From an uncultured Clostridia bacterium (GTDB lineage: Bacteria > Bacillota_A > Clostridia > Oscillospirales > Acutalibacteraceae), in the NCBI GenBank assembly GCA_937891215.1, contig CALAEU010000275.1, positions 1 through 7,473 on the forward strand: a DNA stretch of 7,473 bases. The letters are read 5' to 3'. The position numbers and the translations under genes are program-made. Positions 1-4,650 of this stretch are shown one piece after another; position 1 is the stretch's first letter; each line of letters begins with the position of its first letter. Below the pieces are notes generated by a model. That model saw only the letters and a program-made list of their open reading frames with translations. It made no database searches and had not been told where the DNA came from.

Positions 1-326
1 CTTTCCTGAAGCTGCTCGCCGCCGCCCATGGTGATCCATGCAACTTCCGGAGCAAAGCCTTCGATATGGTCTTTTTCCTTCTGGAGAAGGCTTTCGGGAA
101 TGAACATGGGCATATATACGTTTTCGTGACCGAGTTCCTTGAATCTGGTATCGAGAATCTTCTGGATGTTTTCCCAGATTGCATAGCCGTAGGGACGGAT
201 TATCATACAGCCCTTGACGCTTGAATAGTCGATAAGGTCTGCCTTTTTAACAACGTCTGTATACCATTGAGCAAAATCAACATCCATAGATGTGATTGCT
301 TCAACCATTTTTTTCTGATCTGCCAT
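1..326 (-). CDS. proS: Prolyl-tRNA synthetase, archaeal/eukaryotic type, N-terminal part (cut by window edge)
   Basis: Charges tRNA-Pro with proline in the cytoplasm (class II aminoacyl-tRNA synthetase). The 108 readable codons start [18 protein letters not shown] and contain the family-typical stretches [19 protein letters not shown] (about residues 17-35), [12 protein letters not shown] (43-54), the class II motif 1 region around [16 protein letters not shown], and [18 protein letters not shown] near the edge. These match the shorter ProS type found in archaea, eukaryotes and many Clostridia, which lacks the bacterial INS editing insertion; that domain would lie beyond the window, so the type call rests on N-terminal similarity recalled from the family. 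The start is set by an AAAAGGA ribosome binding site at 336-341, nine bases upstream. It lies 33 bases after the acyl carrier protein gene with no terminator between, so it is probably cotranscribed with it. It is richer in G+C (138 of the first 300 bases by my count) than the genes around it. Identification is firm. Confidence 0.95.
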   Translation of the reverse strand, partial: MADQKKMVEAITSMDVDFAQWYTDVVKKADLIDYSSVKGCMIIRPYGYAIWENIQKILDTRFKELGHENVYMPMFIPESLLQKEKDHIEGFAPEVAWITMGGGEQLQE

Positions 327-359
327 TATAAATATCCTTTTCTAAATAGAGTTTACAAA

Positions 360-584
360 TTAATTTTCTTCAATATATTTAACTAAATCGCCAATAGTTT
401 TCATACCTTCAAGTGCTTCGTCAGGAAGTTCAATTGAAAACTCATCTTCAACTGTCATAACAAGGTCAACAAGGTCAAGTGAATCAATGTCAAGCTCGTC
501 AGTAAGTGAAGTAGTCATTGTAATAAGCTCTTCTTCAATTTCAAATTCTTCAATAATGATTGTTTTAAGTTTGTCGAAAACCAT
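360..584 (-). CDS. acpP: Acyl carrier protein
   Basis: Small acidic carrier that holds growing acyl chains on a 4'-phosphopantetheine arm, used by type II fatty acid synthase and phospholipid acyltransferases in the cytoplasm. The 74-residue product has the usual family length and the hallmark DIDSLDLVDLVM, with Ser35 as the expected phosphopantetheine attachment site, followed by the helix II/III sequence EDEFSIELPDEALEGMKTIGDLVKYIEEN. It is strongly acidic and has no Cys. The start is supported by an AGGAG site at 593-597, eight bases upstream. It heads a transcription unit with its own promoter at 630-658 and proS downstream. No other fatty acid synthesis gene is visible, so it could be the main ACP or a second paralogue used in a dedicated pathway; the plain acpP-like sequence favours the main one, but context does not settle it. 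Confidence 0.93.
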   Translation of the reverse strand: MVFDKLKTIIIEEFEIEEELITMTTSLTDELDIDSLDLVDLVMTVEDEFSIELPDEALEGMKTIGDLVKYIEEN

Positions 585-612
585 AAAAACAACTCCTAAA
601 ATTTATTTTTAC

Positions 613-658
613 ATAGTACTGTAGTATAGATTTTAAAGAGTTTACAAGGATTTGTCAA
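613..658 (-). promoter_or_regulatory. acpP promoter with operator-like palindrome at the start point
   Basis: Read on the minus strand, TTGACA (653-658) and TAAAAT (630-635) are separated by 17 bases, a near-perfect sigma-A promoter. Transcription would start near 623. An imperfect palindrome, ATAGTACTGTAGTAT on the plus strand (613-627; one mismatched pair plus the centre base), covers that start point, the position expected of a repressor site. The acpP ribosome binding site follows at 593-597. The promoter is clear; the operator is inferred. Confidence 0.8.
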
Positions 659-695
659 TAGTTTTTAGATAAAAAGAATTCAATATTATTTACTA

Positions 696-730
696 AAAAG
701 AAAAAAGTGGGAAGTTCTCACTCCCCACTT
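696..730 (-). terminator. Intrinsic terminator after ribU
   Basis: On the minus strand AAGTGGG (730-724) pairs with CCCACTT (711-705), and a further 3-bp inner stem may form around a TCTC-type loop. The transcript then runs into U-rich sequence (plus-strand A run 701-704 and more A at 696-699). It begins four bases after the ribU stop codon and separates ribU from the acpP promoter. Confidence 0.88.
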
Positions 731-734
731 GAAT

Positions 735-1301
735 TTACTTGTTGAATAACTTGTTGAATTCTTTGCTTATAATCGGTGAAATTAAACTATAAAGTGTAAG
801 ATTAACAGTTGATTTAACCAAATTAAAAGCAACACATACTGCTAAAAATCCGCTTATAAAACCCTGAACGTTAATTCCCATAAATTCGGAAACCATCCAC
901 ATATTCATAGGAATCATAACAAGTGTCATTACAATTACACCCAAAAGATTTGAAATTAAAACACCTTTTAAACCGTCAATTTTCTTTCTTACAAAATAAA
1001 CTACTAAAATTGTAAGTCCAGATGATATCAAGTGCATAAAGAATCCGATTATACCGCTTGATGAACTGAAGAATAATGTCTGAATAAGGCAGACAATAAA
1101 AAGTGTTACAATCGAATAAACATGCCCTAAAAGTGATGAACACAAAAGAATTGGTACATCTGAAAATTCCATTTCATAAAATGGCGCAGATGGAAAAATC
1201 GGGAAACGGATAGTTGCCATCAACACTAAAGAAAGTGCCGCTAATACACCTGCCGTTGTGAGCCTTTGGAGTTTTTGTTTGTTTGTGTAGCTTGTTTTCA
1301 T
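735..1301 (-). CDS. ribU: Riboflavin ECF transporter S component (RibU family)
   Basis: Substrate-binding membrane subunit of an energy-coupling factor importer for riboflavin; it works with a shared EcfT/EcfA module that is not encoded here. The 188-residue protein has about six hydrophobic segments (roughly 15-32, 46-62, 64-80, 84-104, 113-132, 147-175). Near the N-terminus TTAGVLAALSLVL contains the AxxxA pattern (Ala17, Ala21) that S components use to contact EcfT, and FYEMEFSDVPILLCSSLLG (41-59) fits the RibU pattern. The start has an AGGTG site at 1311-1315, nine bases upstream. The FMN riboswitch in its leader independently points to a flavin substrate and implies shut-off when FMN is plentiful. 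Length is usual for the family. A different flavin-related S component is the only realistic alternative. Confidence 0.92.
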   Translation of the reverse strand: MKTSYTNKQKLQRLTTAGVLAALSLVLMATIRFPIFPSAPFYEMEFSDVPILLCSSLLGHVYSIVTLFIVCLIQTLFFSSSSGIIGFFMHLISSGLTILVVYFVRKKIDGLKGVLISNLLGVIVMTLVMIPMNMWMVSEFMGINVQGFISGFLAVCVAFNLVKSTVNLTLYSLISPIISKEFNKLFNK

Positions 1302-1318
1302 ATTCTACAACACCTTTC

Positions 1319-1353
1319 AAAAAAATAATCGCCCCGAAAGACTCAGGGCGATT
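1319..1353 (-). terminator. Expression-platform terminator of the FMN riboswitch
   Basis: On the minus strand AATCGCCC (1353-1346) pairs with GGGCGATT (1334-1327) around an 11-base loop, followed by A and seven T (1325-1319). This is a classic intrinsic terminator between aptamer and gene. The ribU ribosome binding site lies immediately after the T run, so read-through is needed for expression. The 5' arm is also complementary to the start of the aptamer, giving a plausible antiterminator. Confidence 0.9.
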
Positions 1354-1393
1354 AATAAAGGTTTCATAAAAAAGAATGTAAAATTCAATTACA

Positions 1394-1506
1394 GAAATCT
1401 TCTTTCATCCGGACTATACCGTCGGTTTGGGAATTTCACCCAATCAACCAAAAAAGGCTCGCAGACTTTACTGCCGGTGGGGACTTACACCCCGCCCTGA
1501 AGTTTC
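1394..1506 (-). promoter_or_regulatory. FMN riboswitch aptamer (RFN element)
   Basis: The minus strand carries the conserved RFN blocks in order: TTCAGGGCGGGGTG, then CCCCACCGGC, CTGCGAGCC, a variable loop, GGGTGAAATTCCC, and near the 3' end CCGACGGTATAGTCCGGATG followed by GAAG. The outer stem P1 forms between GAAACTTC (1506-1499) and GAAGATTTC (1402-1394). Known RFN elements bind FMN and repress riboflavin synthesis or uptake genes. Here a terminator follows and ribU is the target, so control is most likely by transcription attenuation. Confidence 0.97.
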
Positions 1507-1516
1507 GTACTAATAT

Positions 1517-1544
1517 ATAATAGCATATTTTTGTAAATTGTCAA
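1517..1544 (-). promoter_or_regulatory. Promoter of the riboswitch-ribU transcript
   Basis: On the minus strand TTGACA (1539-1544) and TATTAT (1517-1522) are 16 bases apart, placing the transcript start near 1510, just before the aptamer's P1 stem. The -35 box lies only 16 bases beyond the stop codon of the upstream DUF4173 gene. Confidence 0.82.
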
Positions 1545-1560
1545 CTGAATTTATGATTTT

Positions 1561-3282
1561 TTAATACCATGGATTGTATTCAGCATAGGTATCACCTTCA
1601 ATATCATAATATTCATTACTTTCTTTTTCAAAATTTTCATCAGTAAATTCAGGATGTGATTTTTTGAATTTATCAAGCGATTCTTTTGCTTCAAGCCATG
1701 TTTTATTATATTCAAAAACACTATTTTTTACTGGTTCCACTCGTTCAGCATCGAGTGAAAACGGATTGAAATAAATATCACCATTAGTATAACTTAGAGC
1801 TTCTTTTGCTTTAAAAGAAATCTCCTCATCTGATTCATCTACAAGTTTTGTAAGAACAGGTATTCCACTTACACCTAAAGAATCAATCTGACTTACATCT
1901 ATTTCTATTTTACCCGCTTTGAAATTTTTATAATTATAATCAGCAATAACAGTGTTAATATTCACCATTGAAATAGAAAGCAGAGTTAAGGTACATATTA
2001 CAATAATCGGTTTAATGTATTTAATCTTATTGAATATAAGCTTCAAAATGATTATAATAAATATTAACGCAAGCATAAGCATAAATACACTTGTTAACAC
2101 ACGAAGTCTTGTAAGTCCGTAGAGAGAAATATATTTCATCATTTTAAATATTGCACTTGAAATATAAAATATTGAAAAGGCAGAAATAAACAACAAAATC
2201 GCTTTAGTTGATTTGGGTAATTTTAAATCGTTTCTCTTAACATTTATTGCAGTTAATCCTAAAATGACAAAATTTATAAATACAATTACTGCCATCTGAA
2301 AGAATCCGCTTCTCGCAAATTCTGCTGCGGTGTAATCCTCAGGTAATACAAATTTAAAAGCATCTACAATATATGCAAGTTGTGTAAAAAGATAAAACAA
2401 ATAAACAAAAGATATAGAAATTAAAAATGCATTGATACCACTTACTGCAAGTTTACCCTTGTATTTTTTTATCGTTTCTTTTTCTATTGACGGTGCTTTC
2501 TTTAAATAAAAAATGAGGCTATAAAAAACTGGTGTCAACACAAGAGTAATAATTATTGAACAAATAATAAATTCAGTGTTTTCAAAAATACTGTTTATAA
2601 CTGATTCAAAAGCAATATCTGAAGAAGAAAGTAACGGAATTATTATAAATAAAACTGGAATAGCAACTATAACACCAATAAAAACTGAAGAATATTGTTT
2701 AAGTCTATTATTTTTCAAACTATTCTTAATACTTAAGAATGGTGAAAACACATTCTCAAATGTTTTGGTAACCGGTTTAAAAACAGAATCCAGAAACCAG
2801 TAATAATTTGAATCCTTTTCAGTAATATTTCCTGAAACACCTGCAAAACTGATAACTAAAACAAATAATAAATAAATAACTGTTATAAATTTAATTAAAC
2901 CATCATCATTAAGCGAAAATGAACTTATTAATAGCAGAGATGAAATATACAGAAACAAATTAAATGCTTTACATTCAGATTTTTTGTTAAAAAGATAGAA
3001 ATAAGCAAAAGTAACAAACAAAAACATTGAAACTGTAAAACCAAAGTTAAATGAATTAATAATTCCAATATAAGAAACAAGAAACAGTAATACAGTAGTA
3101 ACTAAAAAACTGATTAAATCTTTTTTATTGAATTCAACTTGAGTTAACGGATTAACCTTTTTAACAAAAGTAGGCTGAACGTTATTATAAAACTGATTAT
3201 TCACATCAGGCGAAGTTGCAAAATTTACATAGTTGTTAAAATTATTGTCAGAATTATTATTCAAAATCTTCATCTCCCTCAT
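1561..3282 (-). CDS. DUF4173 (DUF4153-like) multi-pass membrane protein
   Basis: Function unknown. The family is recognised by the stretch around residues 305-329 (VDAFKFVLPEDYTAAEFARS and then GFFQM) and by YGLTRLRVL (388-396), which are hallmark blocks of DUF4173. The protein begins with an Asn-rich soluble stretch (about 1-50), has about eleven hydrophobic segments (roughly 56-76, 79-98, 106-122, 129-147, 198-218, 237-259, 280-303, 326-346, 358-378, 394-415, 423-445), and ends with a soluble acidic domain of about 125 residues finishing YNPWY. It is the last gene of a four-gene operon and overlaps the XRE regulator gene by 26 bases, suggesting translational coupling. The start is uncertain: the ATG at 3282 has no good ribosome binding site, the ATG at 3273 directly abuts GGGAG, while a TTG at 3264 sits nine bases after GGGAG. 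No terminator follows it. Confidence 0.85.
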   Translation of the reverse strand: MREMKILNNNSDNNFNNYVNFATSPDVNNQFYNNVQPTFVKKVNPLTQVEFNKKDLISFLVTTVLLFLVSYIGIINSFNFGFTVSMFLFVTFAYFYLFNKKSECKAFNLFLYISSLLLISSFSLNDDGLIKFITVIYLLFVLVISFAGVSGNITEKDSNYYWFLDSVFKPVTKTFENVFSPFLSIKNSLKNNRLKQYSSVFIGVIVAIPVLFIIIPLLSSSDIAFESVINSIFENTEFIICSIIITLVLTPVFYSLIFYLKKAPSIEKETIKKYKGKLAVSGINAFLISISFVYLFYLFTQLAYIVDAFKFVLPEDYTAAEFARSGFFQMAVIVFINFVILGLTAINVKRNDLKLPKSTKAILLFISAFSIFYISSAIFKMMKYISLYGLTRLRVLTSVFMLMLALIFIIIILKLIFNKIKYIKPIIVICTLTLLSISMVNINTVIADYNYKNFKAGKIEIDVSQIDSLGVSGIPVLTKLVDESDEEISFKAKEALSYTNGDIYFNPFSLDAERVEPVKNSVFEYNKTWLEAKESLDKFKKSHPEFTDENFEKESNEYYDIEGDTYAEYNPWY

Positions 3283-3481
3283 CTACAAATTCAAGAATAT
3301 CACCAGGTTGACAATTGAGTTCTTTACAAATCGCAGAAAGCGTTGAGAATCTTACTGCTTTTGCCTTACCTGTTTTTAAAATTGAAAGATTTGCCTGTGT
3401 CAATCCTATTTTAGAGGCTAATTCACCCGAAGACATTTTTCTTTTTGCTAACATTACATCAAGATTTACTACAATTCCCAT
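3257..3481 (-). CDS. YozG-like XRE-family transcriptional regulator
   Basis: Small DNA-binding protein of 74 residues, essentially one helix-turn-helix domain. The HTH runs from about residue 17 to 55: GELASKIGLTQANLSILKTG gives helices 2 and 3, and RFSTLSAICKELNCQPGDIL (44-63) closes the fold in the way typical of YozG/COG3655 proteins, which are near this length. A short acidic tail follows. The start has AGAGGAAG at 3488-3495, overlapping the stop codon of the gene before it (12 bases apart). YozG-like regulators commonly sit beside DUF2975 membrane protein genes, as here. It probably controls its own operon, perhaps through the 12-bp direct repeats in the operon promoter; that is inference. 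It lacks a ligand-binding domain, so any signal would have to come through a partner such as the membrane proteins. Confidence 0.92.
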   Translation of the reverse strand: MGIVVNLDVMLAKRKMSSGELASKIGLTQANLSILKTGKAKAVRFSTLSAICKELNCQPGDILEFVDEGDEDFE

Positions 3482-3493
3482 TATATACTTCCT

Positions 3494-4021
3494 CTACCAA
3501 TTACAATTTTCAATTATAAATTCTTCCCAACTATCACCAATAGTATCTAAATCTTCGTCCTTATAATAGATATACACAATTTCATTCGTTGATTCTGATA
3601 CACCAACAAATGCCAGGTATTTGGGATAAGCTAACTCATATTTTTCAAAATCAAGAAGTTTAATTTTAAATGTATCAACTTCAATTACATCTGAAAAAAT
3701 TTTGTCAAAATAATAGTTTTCATCAATTTTTGATTTTTCTACTTTAAAATCAGATTCTGAATAAGTAACTTTTAAAATGTAAGAATACCAACTAAAAACA
3801 CCTTTATTTTGGGTATATTTAAAATTCAAGTCGCTATAGTTATTTAATTCGCTGACTTTTGGCAAAAAAACAGCATCTTGAATTAATTCATTATATATTT
3901 TAATATCTTCAAATACTCTTTTCTTTGGAAAAACATTATAAAAAATAACACCAAAATAAACTAAAATAGATACAATAGTTAATGAAATTATTATACATAA
4001 AATCTTATAAAACTTTTTCAT
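3494..4021 (-). CDS. Membrane-anchored protein of unknown function
   Basis: I cannot assign a named family. The 175-residue protein has one N-terminal hydrophobic helix (about 6-28) after MKKFYK, then a predicted extracytoplasmic domain of about 145 residues rich in Tyr, Asp and Lys. Its middle part (LPKVSELNNYSDLNFKY, 53-69, and YSYILKVTYSESDFKVEKSK, 79-98) resembles, from memory, a loosely defined group of hypothetical single-pass proteins of Bacillota. There is no lipobox: Cys9 lies at the start of the helix with Leu before it. Two Cys are present in all (9 and 173), so no disulfide is expected in the outer domain. The start has AAGGTGA at 4028-4034, overlapping the stop of the DUF2975 gene; the spacing on both sides (11 and 12 bases) makes it an integral operon member. 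Confidence 0.8.
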   Translation of the reverse strand: MKKFYKILCIIISLTIVSILVYFGVIFYNVFPKKRVFEDIKIYNELIQDAVFLPKVSELNNYSDLNFKYTQNKGVFSWYSYILKVTYSESDFKVEKSKIDENYYFDKIFSDVIEVDTFKIKLLDFEKYELAYPKYLAFVGVSESTNEIVYIYYKDEDLDTIGDSWEEFIIENCNW

Positions 4022-4032
4022 TAATTATCACC

Positions 4033-4479
4033 TTACACTGTTAAATCATTTTCGTCTTTAAGTTCTGCACCATATTCAAAAGCATTCTTAATTACTGTTA
4101 AAAACAACCACATAAAAAAACCTGCTGCCGGAATTGGCAACGATGCTAAAAACTGAGTACAAAGTGGCAACGAAAGTGGTACAATTGAAAAACAACACCA
4201 CGAAAGTATTGAAAGAATTTTTGTTGTATCTTTTGAAAAAATTTCATTACTTTTAATCTGAAACAAAAATTTAAATAAGTATATCAGAGTAGCGGCGGCA
4301 GATGGTGAACACAGGTAAAATACTAAAACGAGAACTTTATAAGAATCAATCCCCCTACCTATGTACCCACAATACCATTGGAACAATGATGGTGCTAAAA
4401 ATAATAATAACCCAAAAACTACACTTAAAAATACCAAAACTCCAAAAAGAATTTTCGTAGACCTTTTGAAAGATTTCAT
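4033..4479 (-). CDS. DUF2975 membrane protein
   Basis: Integral membrane protein of unknown function, 148 residues from the chosen start. It has four hydrophobic segments (about 10-30, 46-70, 87-107, 113-132), a short loop with KSNEIFSKDTTKIL after the second, and ends AELKDENDLTV, the C-terminal signature of DUF2975 proteins that pair with YozG-like regulators. The start is the ATG at 4477-4479 because AAGGAG (4489-4494) lies nine bases before it. An in-frame ATG at 4501-4503 would add eight residues but falls inside the -10 box and so is probably not transcribed. It is the first gene of the operon. In related pairs the membrane protein is suspected of sensing or modulating the regulator, but no mechanism is established. 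Confidence 0.88.
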   Translation of the reverse strand: MKSFKRSTKILFGVLVFLSVVFGLLLFLAPSLFQWYCGYIGRGIDSYKVLVLVFYLCSPSAAATLIYLFKFLFQIKSNEIFSKDTTKILSILSWCCFSIVPLSLPLCTQFLASLPIPAAGFFMWLFLTVIKNAFEYGAELKDENDLTV

Positions 4480-4488
4480 TAAAATCAA

Positions 4489-4494
4489 CTCCTT
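4489..4494 (-). promoter_or_regulatory. Ribosome binding site that fixes the DUF2975 start
   Basis: AAGGAG on the minus strand, nine bases before the ATG at 4477-4479. With the transcript expected to start near 4495, it sits at the very 5' end of the mRNA and rules in favour of the shorter protein. Confidence 0.85.
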
Positions 4495-4501
4495 GACACA
4501 C

Positions 4502-4529
4502 ATAATACTACATTTTTATCGTTTGTCAA
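4502..4529 (-). promoter_or_regulatory. Promoter of the DUF2975-XRE-DUF4173 operon
   Basis: On the minus strand TTGACA (4524-4529) and TATTAT (4502-4507) are 16 bases apart. The leader would be only about 16 bases. The -35 region overlaps the proximal copy of the 12-bp direct repeat, so a protein bound there should block RNA polymerase. Confidence 0.85.
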
Positions 4530-4547
4530 TAAAAATTTATCGTTTGT
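4515..4547. repeat. Two 12-bp direct repeats, likely operator pair
   Basis: The plus-strand sequence TTTATCGTTTGT occurs exactly at 4515-4526 and again at 4536-4547. The copies start 21 bp apart, two helical turns, so bound proteins would lie on the same face of the DNA. One copy covers the -35 box of the DUF2975 operon, the other lies just upstream of it. The regulator encoded in that operon is the obvious candidate ligand, but no binding motif is proven. Confidence 0.7.
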
Positions 4548-4560
4548 TACGAATTTGTAA
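4547..4560. promoter_or_regulatory. 14-bp palindrome between the divergent promoters
   Basis: TTACGAATTTGTAA is an inverted repeat with a single mismatched pair (positions 5 and 10). It lies between the distal direct repeat and the tyrS -35 box, 20 bases upstream of the latter. It could be an operator for either transcription unit; in AT-rich DNA such a palindrome could also arise by chance. Confidence 0.4.
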
Positions 4561-4580
4561 TATTCTGTAAATACTTTTTG

Positions 4581-4609
4581 TTGACATTCCTTTTCATTTA
4601 TAATATAAT
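4581..4609 (+). promoter_or_regulatory. tyrS promoter
   Basis: TTGACA (4581-4586) and TATAAT (4604-4609) are both perfect consensus and 17 bases apart. The transcript should start near 4616, leaving a leader of about 35 bases with AGGTGG (4638-4643) seven bases before the tyrS ATG. Confidence 0.93.
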
Positions 4610-4650
4610 TTTAGATGTATGTAATAAATTAAAATTTAGGTGGTATTCTA

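Noticed and set aside
348..647. An 11-bp repeat, AGAGTTTACAA, at 348-358 (acpP-proS gap) and 637-647 (acpP promoter spacer)
   Set aside because: In a window of this size and AT content several exact 11-mer repeats are expected by chance, and the two sites are in different contexts.
2576..2803. Plus-strand open frame of 75 codons
   Set aside because: It lies wholly inside the DUF4173 gene on the opposite strand, has no ribosome binding site and no recognisable protein pattern.
3315..3566. Plus-strand open frame of 83 codons
   Set aside because: Antisense to the well-supported XRE gene and the end of the 175-residue gene; composition looks like a reverse-frame shadow.
3995..3997. Cys9 of the 175-residue protein as a lipoprotein attachment site
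   Set aside because: The residue before it is Leu and the hydrophobic helix follows rather than precedes the Cys, so this is not a lipobox.
4480..4503. Upstream ATG of the DUF2975 gene
   Set aside because: The ATG at 4501-4503 falls in the -10 box of the promoter, upstream of the expected transcript start, and the Shine-Dalgarno sequence serves the ATG at 4477-4479.
4361..4570. Plus-strand open frame of 69 codons running into the intergenic region
   Set aside because: Antisense to the DUF2975 start, crosses both regulatory repeats, lacks a ribosome binding site and encodes a low-complexity peptide.
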